A DNA stretch of 64,000 nucleotides from Tautonia sociabilis (lineage in GTDB: Bacteria; Planctomycetota; Planctomycetia; Isosphaerales; Isosphaeraceae): assembly GCF_003977685.1 (NCBI RefSeq), contig NZ_RYZH01000002.1, positions 62,001-126,000 of the forward strand, written 5' to 3'. A program made the translations under genes and the position numbers. Under the pieces are notes generated by a model that saw nothing but the letters and a program-made list of their open reading frames with translations, had not been told where the DNA came from and made no database searches. This document shows positions 8,154 through 16,087 of the stretch, in pieces. How positions within the stretch are numbered: the stretch's first letter is position 1; every line of letters begins with the position of its first letter.

Positions 8154-9256
8154 AGGACGCCCTGGCGGAGAAGCTGCTGGCACACGTCCTGGCGTGGGAG
8201 CCGGAGGACATGGCGCGCGAGCGCCCGCTCCTGCAGGCCATGGCCGCCTACAAATACGACGGCTACCAGCAATTCTTCCCGGGCATGCGGTTCATCGAGA
8301 GCCTGGCCCGCTGGCTCGCGCGTTTCGAGACGCCCGATGAGCGGCACGCCGCCTACGAGTTCGTCAAGACGCGGCTGATCTTCTGCTCGGCCGACGAGGT
8401 GACCCACCTGGTCGAGATGGCCTATCCCGACCACGTACGCCCGTTCCTGATCCGCCGCGCGGCCGATGAGCTGGGCGTGAATCCCCATCACGTGACGAAG
8501 ATCACCAACAGCCCCGAATTCCGCCTCCTGCAGCGAGAATGTCTCTTCCTCGGGCTGAGCGACGGCGCGAGGATCGCCGATTTCAGGCGGGCCAACCGCG
8601 AGCTCAACAACGAACAGATCTGGCAGACGCATGAGCTGTCGGAGGCGAGGGCGAAGGGCCTCCTGAAGAAGCTGGCCTCTCATGCCGCCCAGCTGGCCGG
8701 GGCCGGCGCGCCCCCGGCCTGCCCGAAATTCCGGACGGTCGTGCTGCTCGACGACTTCACGGCGAGCGGCACGAGCTACTACCGGCCGGATAAAGACGGG
8801 CCGGCCGGGAAGATCGCCAGCTTCCACCACGCGGTGACGGAAGGGGTCCTGTCGCAGATCGTGGACGGGCGGATCGACGTGATCGTCCTCCTCTACATGG
8901 CGACCGAGGCGGCCAAGTCGTATCTGGAAGGGCATCTCGACACGCTCGGTCGTCAGGGCCCGGTCGCGTACCATGTCGAGGCGGTCCAGAGGTTCTCGGA
9001 CAGCATCCGCCTCCGCCAAGGGGGGGGCGGGCCGATCCACGGGCTGATCGATCGCTACTACGACCACTCCGTCTTCGACGAGCATTTCGAGAAGGGCGGG
9101 ACCGATCACGCCAAGTACGGGTATGCCGCAGGGGGCCTGCCGGTCGTGCTCCACCACAACACGCCGAACAACTCGATCGCCCTGCTCTGGTCGTACGACG
9201 ACCGGGACGTCGTCGGCCTGTTCCCGCGGGTCCAGCGGCACAAGGAGGCCCCATGA
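8150..9256 (+). CDS. Phosphoribosyltransferase-like protein of a conflict-type operon (PRTase-CE type)
   Basis: The protein has 368 residues, starting at GTG 8150, which overlaps the previous stop by four bases. The diagnostic element is TVVLLDDFTASGTSYY (about residues 195-210), the PRPP-binding loop of type I phosphoribosyltransferases: two acidic residues followed by a TASGTS loop. The N-terminal roughly 190 residues are helical (RFIESLARWLARFETPDERHAAYEFVK) and do not match standard salvage enzymes, so it is not an ordinary hypoxanthine or orotate transferase. The C-terminus holds GGLPVVLHHNTPNNSIALLW, probably part of the fold next to the active site. I recall a family name PRTase-CE for this arrangement but cannot confirm membership here. 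It likely transfers ribose-5-phosphate to, or removes it from, an unidentified base or sugar. It is coupled to the next gene by ATGA. Confidence 0.8.
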   Translation: MKDALAEKLLAHVLAWEPEDMARERPLLQAMAAYKYDGYQQFFPGMRFIESLARWLARFETPDERHAAYEFVKTRLIFCSADEVTHLVEMAYPDHVRPFLIRRAADELGVNPHHVTKITNSPEFRLLQRECLFLGLSDGARIADFRRANRELNNEQIWQTHELSEARAKGLLKKLASHAAQLAGAGAPPACPKFRTVVLLDDFTASGTSYYRPDKDGPAGKIASFHHAVTEGVLSQIVDGRIDVIVLLYMATEAAKSYLEGHLDTLGRQGPVAYHVEAVQRFSDSIRLRQGGGGPIHGLIDRYYDHSVFDEHFEKGGTDHAKYGYAAGGLPVVLHHNTPNNSIALLWSYDDRDVVGLFPRVQRHKEAP

Positions 9257-11184
9257 AGACCCCGAGGAACCCCTTCCGGCTGCGGCGCTCCGAGAGCATC
9301 GATTCCGAGGCCACGTTCCTGAGCCTGTTCGAGCCGGGCATCCTCGACATCCTCCCGGCGGATGCCTGGAAAGAGCGGGTGCAGGTCATCCGGAGTGCGG
9401 CCGGGGGCGGCAAGACCTCGCTGATGCGGCTCTTCGTGCCGGGGGCCCTCCAGACGCTCCACGCCATGCAGATGCACCGCACCGACGAGCAGATCGGCGA
9501 GCTCTTCCAGAAGCTCAAGGAGCTGGGGGCGATCGACGAGGGCGGCCCGAAGCTCCTCGGCGTCTCGCTCCTGTGCGGCCGCGGCTACTCCCGCCTCGAC
9601 GACCTGCCCCTCGACGAGGCCAGGAAGGACCGGCTGTTCTTCGGCCTCCTCAACGCCCGGATCGTCCTGGCCGTCCTGCACAACGTGGCCGCGGCCAAGA
9701 AGCTCGATTTCCCCGCCGGGCTCCAGCGGGTGCAGGTCGCCGCCCCCGAGCCGCCGCTCACCATCCCGGCGCTGGGCCTTCCGTGCAACGGCCTGCAGCT
9801 CTTCGAGTGGGCGAGGGACCTGGAGCACAAGGTGTGCAGCAGCCTGGACAGCTTCGGCCCCCTGCGGGTCGATAGCCTACCCGGCCACGACGCCCTCCTG
9901 GGCCTGGCCCTGATCCGGGCCGACATGCTCCGGCTCGACGGGGCGCCCGTGGCGGACCATGTCCTGCTCATGATGGACGACATCCAGCAGCTCACCCCGA
10001 CGCAGCGCGAGCGGCTGGTGGAGTCCGTGATCGAGGCGAGGAGCCCCGTCGGCGTCTGGATCGCGGAGCGGTTCGAAGCCCTGAACACGCGCGACATGCT
10101 GGCGTCCGGGACCAATGAGGGGAGGGACTACAACGAGCCGATCTCCATCGAGAAATACTGGAGGCCCAAGCACTCCCGATTCGAGAAGCTCGCGATCAAG
10201 ATCGCGGACCGGCGCGTCCGCTACGCCGCGGACTCCGAGATCAACTCCTTCCGCGCCTGCGTCCAGGACTCGCTCGACATCCCCCGATACGAGCCGGTCT
10301 TCGCCAGGGCCTGCGAGGAGATCGAGTCCCGGATCCGGGCGAGGGTGGGGGCGAGCCGACGGTACGGGGGGTGGATCGATGCCAGGCAGCAGGCGCAGGG
10401 GACTCCCAGGGAGAGGGCGATCGGCTGGCGGTCGCTGGAGGTGCTCATCGAGCGAGAGCTCAGGAGGCCCCAGAAGTCGCTGTTCGACGACCTCTTGGAG
10501 GAGGGGGAGCTGGAGCAGAAGGACGACTCGTCCGTCCGGAATGCCGCCGAACTTTTCCTGGCGCGCGAATACGGCCTGCCCTATTATTTCGGCCCCGAGT
10601 GCATCGCGCGGCTGGCGTCCCTCAACATCAAGCAGTTCCTCGGCCTGGCGGGCGACATCTTCGAGGAGTCGGCGGCGTCGGAGCTCTTGAAGAAGGGGGC
10701 GGCGCTCTCCCCGGATCGCCAGCACAAGCTGATGAAGCGTGCGGCGCAGGCGGTCTGGGACGACATACCGAACGGGGTGGCGATGGGACGCGAGCTGAGG
10801 AACTTCCTCGACGCGGTTGGGAAGTTCAGCCGGTGGTACACCTACCGCCCGACCGCACCCAACGACCCCGGCGTGGGAGGCACGGCGCTGCGCATGTCCG
10901 AGCGTGCCATGCTGATGGACGAGGGGCATCTGCGCAGCCGCCCGGACCACAAGCGGTTCGCGGACATCCTGGCGTCCGCGCTCGCGCATAACCTCCTGGT
11001 CGCCGACCTCGATTACCGGTGCAAGGGCGAGAACTGGATCGTCCTCAACCTGAACCGGCTGCTATGCGTCCACTTCGACCTTCCCTTGAACTACGGTCTC
11101 TACAAGGAGCGCCCGCTCCAGCAGCTCGTCGGCTGGATCGACCGGCCCTTCGTCGAACCGAAGTCGGAGGGCAGCCTCCTATGA
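9253..11184 (+). CDS. ORC/CDC6-like AAA+ ATPase
   Basis: The protein has 643 residues, and its ATG overlaps the previous stop. Walker A is IRSAAGGGKTSLMRLF (about residues 46-61) and Walker B is HVLLMMDDIQQL (about residues 236-247), followed by a sensor-1-like strand (PVGVWIAERFEAL). The spacing and the hhhhDD Walker B resemble ORC/CDC6-type P-loop ATPases found in prokaryotic conflict operons rather than a replication initiator. The C-terminal half is largely helical and could hold winged-helix or lid domains; it includes FLAREYGLPYYFGPECIARL and ends with YKERPLQQLVGWIDRPFVEP. As the only obvious motor or switch protein of the operon, it is the best candidate for sensing DNA or a signal by ATP-driven assembly. 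No nuclease motif is visible. Confidence 0.78.
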   Translation: MKTPRNPFRLRRSESIDSEATFLSLFEPGILDILPADAWKERVQVIRSAAGGGKTSLMRLFVPGALQTLHAMQMHRTDEQIGELFQKLKELGAIDEGGPKLLGVSLLCGRGYSRLDDLPLDEARKDRLFFGLLNARIVLAVLHNVAAAKKLDFPAGLQRVQVAAPEPPLTIPALGLPCNGLQLFEWARDLEHKVCSSLDSFGPLRVDSLPGHDALLGLALIRADMLRLDGAPVADHVLLMMDDIQQLTPTQRERLVESVIEARSPVGVWIAERFEALNTRDMLASGTNEGRDYNEPISIEKYWRPKHSRFEKLAIKIADRRVRYAADSEINSFRACVQDSLDIPRYEPVFARACEEIESRIRARVGASRRYGGWIDARQQAQGTPRERAIGWRSLEVLIERELRRPQKSLFDDLLEEGELEQKDDSSVRNAAELFLAREYGLPYYFGPECIARLASLNIKQFLGLAGDIFEESAASELLKKGAALSPDRQHKLMKRAAQAVWDDIPNGVAMGRELRNFLDAVGKFSRWYTYRPTAPNDPGVGGTALRMSERAMLMDEGHLRSRPDHKRFADILASALAHNLLVADLDYRCKGENWIVLNLNRLLCVHFDLPLNYGLYKERPLQQLVGWIDRPFVEPKSEGSLL

Positions 11185-12311
11185 CCATGGACGCCGGATC
11201 CATCCCGCCCATGCGCTGGCGCGATTACGTCCTCGAGGGCGGCGCGAAGCTCCCTGCGTTCTGGGCCGGGCACCTCGCCGATGGGGATCGGTCGGTGCTG
11301 ATCGTCCTCGGCAAGGGCTTCGATCCCCGCTCGCATGCCGGCCTCGACATGATCCTCGCGGCGGGCGGGGGCGGTGGCCGGGACGTCCTCGGGCTCGATT
11401 ACGAGGAGGGGGACGGTTCCGCCTCGCTCGCCTATGCCCCGCGCGTGCAGCAGAACTGGGAGCACATCGTCAAGGCGGTGGGTGATCGGGGCGAGCTCAG
11501 GGTGCATGCGCTACCCTTCTGGTCGGGCACCCGGCGCGTGGGACCCCTCAATGCCGCCAACGTCTTCACGGCGCCCGACGAGCTGACGCGCTACGACGAC
11601 GTCGTGGTGGACATCAGCGCCATGCCGCGGGGGATCTATTTCCCCCTGCTCGCGCGGCTCCTCTTCCTGCTGGACGAGGCCGCCCCCGGCCAGCCCCGCC
11701 GGACGAACCTGCACGTCATCGTCGCGGACGACCCGCTCCTCGACTCCAGGATCGTGGATGAGGGCATCGACGAGACGGCGGAGTTCCTGCACTCCTTCGA
11801 GGGGAGCTTCAGCCGCGAGGCCACCGGGCAGCAGCCGAAGGTCTGGATCCCCCTGCTGGGGGAAGGGCGGACCACGCATTTCGACCGCATCTACGACCGG
11901 GTCAAGCCGGACGAGATTTGCCCCGTGCTCCCCTTTCCGTCGAAGAATCCCAGGAGGGGTGACGATATTGTGCAGGAGTACCGGGACCTCCTGTTCGACC
12001 AGCACCGCCTCGACCCCCGCAGCCTGATGTACGCGGCCGAGCAGAACCCGTTCGAGGTCTATCGGCGCGTGCGGAAGGCCGTGTTCCACTACCGGGAGAC
12101 GCTCAGCCTGATCGGCGGCTGCAAGGTCGCGCTGTCGGCGCTCTCGAGCAAGCTGATGTCCCTGGGGGCCCTCATGGTTGCTTATGAGTTGAAACCTCTG
12201 CTTGACATCGGGCTCGCGCACGTCGACTGTAGGGGGTACAGAGTCGAGAACTTCGAAAGTTCGCCGGAGCTCTTCGGATTATGGTTAGCGGGCGAATGCT
12301 ATGCGGAATGA
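11181..12311 (+). CDS. Unrecognised operon protein, possible Rossmann-type sensor or effector
   Basis: The protein has 376 residues, with an ATG at 11181 overlapping the previous stop; its own stop lies inside the next gene (11-base overlap). I do not recognise the family. Visible features are alternating strands and helices typical of a Rossmann-like fold: RSVLIVLGKGFDPRS near the N-terminus, a strand-loop YDDVVVDISAMPRGIYFP (about residues 139-156), and NLHVIVADDPLLDS. Near the C-terminus KVALSALSSKLMSLGALMVA has the shape of a phosphate- or nucleotide-binding loop leading into a helix. The last point recalls ligand-binding CARF-like domains that read nucleotide signals, but the resemblance is weak. 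Strict overlap with both neighbours says it is an integral part of the system. Confidence 0.6.
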   Translation: MTMDAGSIPPMRWRDYVLEGGAKLPAFWAGHLADGDRSVLIVLGKGFDPRSHAGLDMILAAGGGGGRDVLGLDYEEGDGSASLAYAPRVQQNWEHIVKAVGDRGELRVHALPFWSGTRRVGPLNAANVFTAPDELTRYDDVVVDISAMPRGIYFPLLARLLFLLDEAAPGQPRRTNLHVIVADDPLLDSRIVDEGIDETAEFLHSFEGSFSREATGQQPKVWIPLLGEGRTTHFDRIYDRVKPDEICPVLPFPSKNPRRGDDIVQEYRDLLFDQHRLDPRSLMYAAEQNPFEVYRRVRKAVFHYRETLSLIGGCKVALSALSSKLMSLGALMVAYELKPLLDIGLAHVDCRGYRVENFESSPELFGLWLAGECYAE

Positions 12312-13380
12312 CCTCCCCTTCAACCTCCCCGGGCCCCGTCCCGTCATCGCCGGCACCGGCCTGATCGCCCTGGATGTCGTCATCCCGACGGGGCCGGATT
12401 CGTTGCCCCAACTCTGGGCGGGCGGGACCTGCGGGAACGTCCTGACGGCGCTCGCCTTCCTCGGGTGGGACGCCTACCCGATCGCACGGCTTCGCGACGA
12501 CGCGGCTTCCAGGCAGATCGGCCGGGATCTCGGCCGGTGGGGCGTCAAGCCGGACTTCCTCGGCGTCGACCCGGCCGGCAGCACGCCCGTGATCGTCCAG
12601 CACATCCACTGCACGCCAGGGCGGACGACGCATTCCTTCTCCCGCAGGTGCCAGTCGTGCGGCACTCGGCTCCCCTGGTACAAGCCGGTCCGGGTGGCGG
12701 AAGCGGCCGCCGTCCTGGCCAGGCTGCCCGATCCGGCCGTCTTCTTCTTCGACCGCACGTCGGCGGGCGCCATCTACCTCGCCAGGCAGGCGAACGAGCG
12801 GGGGGCCCTCGTCGTCTTCGAGCCGTCCGCCTCCGCGGAGGAGAAGGAACTGAGGCGCGCCATCGAGGCCGCGCACGTCGTCAAGTATTCCGAGGACCGC
12901 ATGGGCAGCCTCGAGGGGCTGGCCCAGGCGGCGGACGTCCCACTGCTCATCGAGACGCGCGGGGACGAAGGCCTCCGGTACCTCTCCCGCCTGGAGGCCG
13001 GCCGGCGGCGTTGGATTGCGTCCGAGTCCCTCCCGGCCCGAGCCGTGGCGGACACCGCCGGGTGCGGCGATTGGTGTACGGTGGGGATCATCGCCACGCT
13101 CGGGCGGGATGGCAGGGACGCGTTCCTCCGGGCGACGCCGACTCAGCTTCACGGAGCCATCCGGTTCGGACAGGCCTTGGCCGCCTGGAACTGCGAGTTC
13201 GAGGGGGCCCGGGGCGGCATGTACCAGTCGGACTCGGCCGGCTTCGAGGAATCGGTGAGGCGGCTCCTGGAGGGCGACCCCGGAGATGCGCCGCCGGCTC
13301 CCCGGGCCTTCCCGAGGAGCGGGCCGGACATGGGGTACGCCTGCGCGGAATGCGGGGAGAGCCCGGTTCACCCCCGCTGA
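12301..13380 (+). CDS. PfkB-family carbohydrate/nucleoside kinase with zinc-knuckle-like insert
   Basis: The protein has 359 residues. The PfkB (ribokinase) fold is shown by WAGGTCGNVLTALAFLGWDA near the N-terminus (substrate-binding GG region) and by ADTAGCGDWCTVG (about residue 250), the anion hole and catalytic Asp, although GCGD replaces the usual GAGD. Such enzymes phosphorylate sugars or nucleosides with ATP. Unusual features are RRCQSCGTRLPW at about residues 114-125, a CxxC knuckle inserted where ribokinases place the lid, and CAECGESP at the C-terminus. Together these could bind one zinc. The gene overlaps the unrecognised gene by 11 bases and is the last of the first transcriptional block. 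It probably handles the same sugar or nucleoside as the SIS-HAD and phosphoribosyltransferase proteins. Confidence 0.85.
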   Translation: MRNDLPFNLPGPRPVIAGTGLIALDVVIPTGPDSLPQLWAGGTCGNVLTALAFLGWDAYPIARLRDDAASRQIGRDLGRWGVKPDFLGVDPAGSTPVIVQHIHCTPGRTTHSFSRRCQSCGTRLPWYKPVRVAEAAAVLARLPDPAVFFFDRTSAGAIYLARQANERGALVVFEPSASAEEKELRRAIEAAHVVKYSEDRMGSLEGLAQAADVPLLIETRGDEGLRYLSRLEAGRRRWIASESLPARAVADTAGCGDWCTVGIIATLGRDGRDAFLRATPTQLHGAIRFGQALAAWNCEFEGARGGMYQSDSAGFEESVRRLLEGDPGDAPPAPRAFPRSGPDMGYACAECGESPVHPR

Positions 13381-13624
13381 GCCCCGCCAACTCACTTGGC
13401 CCATTCTCCCGGACGGCGCCTGCCCCCCGTCCGTGCGTCCAGGACACGGTCGTTTTCCGGTCGCTCGGTGGGGAGCACTCGGGGCTACTGATCTCTTGCC
13501 CTGCCTTTGGGCGATGTAAAATGGTCAAGGGGCGCCGCATTCGGCGGGCAGCACGAAACCAGTGGAGCTAACGACACATTTCACCTAATATGACAACATG
13601 TAGAAATTTTATGGACGAATTGCC
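13381..13624. other. Intergenic gap inside the conflict-type operon
   Basis: These 244 bases separate the kinase gene from the dual-OB gene. The last roughly 55 bases turn abruptly AT-rich (CACATTTCACCTAATATGAC), which suggests a second promoter for the dual-OB and DUF488 genes. I see no convincing terminator, RNA gene or further small gene. Confidence 0.5.
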
Positions 13625-14317
13625 ATGAACGACGTGGTGACCATCGTATGCTTGGCAAACTCCCGGAAGCCGCCTTCGGGCCGTTGCATCGCCGGGAAGG
13701 AAGGCACCGGCGGATGCTCCGCCAAGTGGGTGCGTCCAATCAGCATTCGTCCCACGCATGAAATCTCCGAAGAGGAACGGCGCTTCGAGGACGGCACCAC
13801 GCCACAGCTGCTGGACCTGATCACGATCCCGATCATCGCGCCGACGCCGGTGGGACACCAGACCGAGAATGTGCTGATCGACGCCCAGTATTACTGGGAG
13901 AAGGTCGGGGCATCGACCTGGGACGAGCTGGGATCGCTGCTCGACCACCCGCCGACGCTCTGGGCCAACGGCAACTCCACCTTCCACGGCTCCCACGACC
14001 GCGTGGGGGCGACGGCCGCCGCATCCCTGAGGAGCTCCCTCCTGCTCATCCAGCCGGATGACTTGCGCATCAGGGTGAGCGGGGAGAGCCAGTATGCCGG
14101 CCCTCCGCGGAGGAGGGTGCGGGCCATGTTCAATTACAACGGGGACTATTACAGCCTCATCGTCACCGACCCGGTCGCCGAACAGGCCCTCCTCGCCATG
14201 CCGGACGCCGACTACACCGTCCCGGACGCCTATCTGACCATCAGCCTGAGCGAGCCGCACAGCGACGGCGACTGCTACAAGCTCGTGGCGGCGGTGTTGG
14301 CAAGGCAGCCATTGTGA
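13625..14317 (+). CDS. Probable dual OB-domain protein
   Basis: The protein has 230 residues, starting at ATG 13625; an ATG at 13610 is out of frame. The opening TIVCLANSRKPPSGRCIAGK and the following KWVRPIS and TPQLLDLITIPI are characteristic of small beta-barrel proteins annotated as dual OB-domain proteins in conflict operons; I assign it on that resemblance and on context. A second strand-rich unit follows (RVRAMFNYNGDYYSLIVTDP). OB folds usually bind single-stranded nucleic acid or nucleotides. Its stop overlaps the start of the first DUF488 gene (GTGATG at 14314-14319). It could be the substrate-recognition partner of the DUF488 proteins, but that is inference from overlap only. Confidence 0.65.
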   Translation: MNDVVTIVCLANSRKPPSGRCIAGKEGTGGCSAKWVRPISIRPTHEISEEERRFEDGTTPQLLDLITIPIIAPTPVGHQTENVLIDAQYYWEKVGASTWDELGSLLDHPPTLWANGNSTFHGSHDRVGATAAASLRSSLLLIQPDDLRIRVSGESQYAGPPRRRVRAMFNYNGDYYSLIVTDPVAEQALLAMPDADYTVPDAYLTISLSEPHSDGDCYKLVAAVLARQPL

Positions 14318-14946
14318 TGGAGGGGGCGATGCCAAGGACCGTTTTCACCATCGGCCACTCCAACCACCGGGCGGAGCAGTTCATCGCCCTGCTGCAGATG
14401 CACGGCATCACGGCCCTGGGCGACGTGCGCTCGAAGCCCTACAGCCAGTTCCATCCGCAATTCAACCGGGAATCCCTGAAGAAGACGCTCCGGGAGCACG
14501 GCATCGCCTACGTGTTCCTCGGCCAGGAGCTGGGCGCGAGGAGCGAGGATCACTCCTGCTACGAGCATGGCAAGGTACAGTATGATCGCCTGGCCCGGAC
14601 GGAACTCTTCCGCAAGGGCCTGGATCGCATCCTGAAGGGGACGGAGAACTATCGGATCGCGCTCATGTGTGCCGAGAAGGAGCCGCTGGAGTGCCACCGG
14701 ACCATCCTCGTCGCGAGGAGCCTTGAATCGCTCGGGCTCGAGGTCCGCCACATCCACGCGGACGGCAGGACCGAGAGCCATGCGCAAGCCCTGTCGCGCC
14801 TGATCCGGATGCTCAAGCTCTCGGCCGAGGACATGTTCGGCACGCGGGAGCTCGCCGTCTCGGACGCCTACAGGATCCAGGCCGACCGCATCGCCTATCA
14901 ATGGAACATGCCGGCGCGAGAGGACGGGAGAGGGGTCGCGGGATGA
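14317..14946 (+). CDS. DUF488 family protein, first copy
   Basis: The protein has 209 residues if it starts at ATG 14317; GTG 14314 and ATG 14329 are alternatives. The DUF488 family is defined by an N-terminal TIGHSNHRAEQFIALL (here after a short leader), DVRSKPYSQFHPQFNRE, and a C-terminal CAEKEPLECHR (about residue 118). The Cys and the CHR triad look like an active site, and both are intact here. The biochemical activity of the family is not settled to my knowledge; its members are frequent in conflict and DNA-modification neighbourhoods. The stop overlaps the start of the second copy (ATGA at 14943). The two copies differ strongly in sequence, so they are not a recent duplication and probably act as a heteromeric pair or on two substrates. 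Confidence 0.88.
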   Translation: MEGAMPRTVFTIGHSNHRAEQFIALLQMHGITALGDVRSKPYSQFHPQFNRESLKKTLREHGIAYVFLGQELGARSEDHSCYEHGKVQYDRLARTELFRKGLDRILKGTENYRIALMCAEKEPLECHRTILVARSLESLGLEVRHIHADGRTESHAQALSRLIRMLKLSAEDMFGTRELAVSDAYRIQADRIAYQWNMPAREDGRGVAG

Positions 14947-15380
14947 AGCTGTTCACGATCGGGTTCACCAAGAAATCGGCCGAGAGCTTCTTCACCCGGA
15001 TCAAGGATTCCGGGGCACGGAAGCTGATCGACGTCAGGCTGAACAACGTCTCCCAGCTCGCGGGGTTCACGAAGAAGAACGACCTGAAATATTTCACGAA
15101 CGAAATCTGCAAGATCGAATACCTCCACCTCCCCGTGCTGGCACCGACCCAGGACATCCTGACTGCCTACAAGACGCACAAGGGCGATTGGGGGCTCTAC
15201 GAGCGCCAGTTCCTGAAGCTGATGGAGGAGAGGAGGATCGAGGAGACGCTCTCGCCCGAACTCCTCGACGGCGGGTGCCTCCTTTGCAGCGAGGAGAAGC
15301 CCCATCATTGCCATCGCCGCCTGGTCGCCGAATATCTGAAGGAGCGCTGGCGAGACGTCGAGATCGAGCATATCCCCTAG
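14943..15380 (+). CDS. DUF488 family protein, second copy
   Basis: The protein has 145 residues, with an ATG overlapping the previous stop. It is shorter than the first copy and of the compact subfamily: KLFTIGFTKKSAESFFTRI, then LIDVRLNNVSQLAGFTKKND, and CSEEKPHHCHRRLVAEYL near residue 112. The Cys...CHR signature is preserved. It is the last gene of the block; the stop is followed by a short gap and then the convergent toxin gene. An ATG at 14901 would overlap the previous gene by 46 bases and lacks protein character, so 14943 is preferred. Confidence 0.88.
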   Translation: MKLFTIGFTKKSAESFFTRIKDSGARKLIDVRLNNVSQLAGFTKKNDLKYFTNEICKIEYLHLPVLAPTQDILTAYKTHKGDWGLYERQFLKLMEERRIEETLSPELLDGGCLLCSEEKPHHCHRRLVAEYLKERWRDVEIEHIP

Positions 15381-15409
15381 CGGCCCCGCCGGCGGGGGTG
15401 TGGGCGGGA

Positions 15410-15742
15410 TCACGGTGCCACGCCGATCGCGTCCGCCTCCCCGCGGAGGCCCGGTTGCGTCACGGCCAGGACATGGACCGTCCTGGATTTGACGGTGAAG
15501 ACGACGCGGAATCGGTCGGGCCGCCTGCCGAACACCAGCAGCCTGGCCTCGGAGCCGTAAGCGTCCGAATCGGGATCGATGGGGCAGCTCAGCGGGTGCG
15601 ATTTCAGCGCGACCAGCTTCGCCCGGATGCCGCGCGCCACCCTCAGGGCGGCCGACGGTGATCTCGACCGAGCGAGCACATGGCGGGCGGCCTGCTGGAT
15701 ATCCCGCTCGGCCCCCGGCTGGATGACGACCCGATAGATCAT
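15410..15742 (-). CDS. ParE/RelE-type toxin
   Basis: The protein has 110 residues. It opens with YRVVIQPGAERDIQQAARHV and ends in a strand pair FRVVFTVKSRTVHVLAV, the usual shape of the ParE/RelE toxin superfamily, which inhibits gyrase (ParE) or cuts mRNA on the ribosome (RelE). The central ALKSHPLSCPIDPDS is typical of members annotated as plasmid-stabilisation proteins. Its ATG overlaps the stop of the antitoxin gene by four bases, the standard antitoxin-first order. The antitoxin reading frame upstream is disrupted, so either the toxin is weak or inactive, or another antitoxin neutralises it. Confidence 0.8.
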   Translation of the reverse strand: MIYRVVIQPGAERDIQQAARHVLARSRSPSAALRVARGIRAKLVALKSHPLSCPIDPDSDAYGSEARLLVFGRRPDRFRVVFTVKSRTVHVLAVTQPGLRGEADAIGVAP

Positions 15743-16028
15743 GGGCTTGCCTTCGCTAGGATCTCCCCCTCGAGGGCCTCGAACGCGTCCTCCAGCGCCT
15801 TGCCCTCTCCCCGCTCCATCGAGGCTAGCCCTTCCTTGATCGCCTGGATCGTGTCCAGCCGTTCGGTCAGGTCGAGGAGCTTCCGATACGACGCGGCGTC
15901 CTGGATGACCAGTTCCGCCCCGCCGTTGATGGAGAGCACGTTGTGCCGGCCGGCCTGAGCCGGGCCAGGGACTCGGCGGTGTCCCGCCTGCGGTCCGGCA
16001 GCGGATGGATGTCGCGGCTCAGGTCCAT
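15739..16028 (-). pseudogene. Frameshifted Phd/YefM-type antitoxin
   Basis: An antitoxin of this family normally begins with a DNA-binding segment like MDLSRDIHPLPDRRRDTAE and continues into a strand reading VLSINGGAELVIQDAASY. Both pieces are present but in different frames. The ATG at 16028 is well placed behind GGAGGGG and encodes the first part; the rest (IQDAASYRKLLDLTERLD... EGKALEDAFEALEGEI) is in another frame from about 15955. One base gained or lost in the run around CAGGCCGGCCGGC would explain it. The in-frame ORF 15739-15939 could still make a 66-residue toxin-binding fragment from an internal GTG or ATG-like start, but it would lack the DNA-binding part. A sequencing error in this GC-rich run is possible. 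Confidence 0.65.
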
Positions 16029-16087
16029 ATGCCCCTCCGGGTTCCGCATCGCTTGAGCATCGAGCTCGGTGCCGTCGCTTTTTCCGG

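Noticed and set aside
14317-15380. The two DUF488 genes as a recent tandem duplication
   Set aside because: Their sequences are too different in length and content outside the signature motif.
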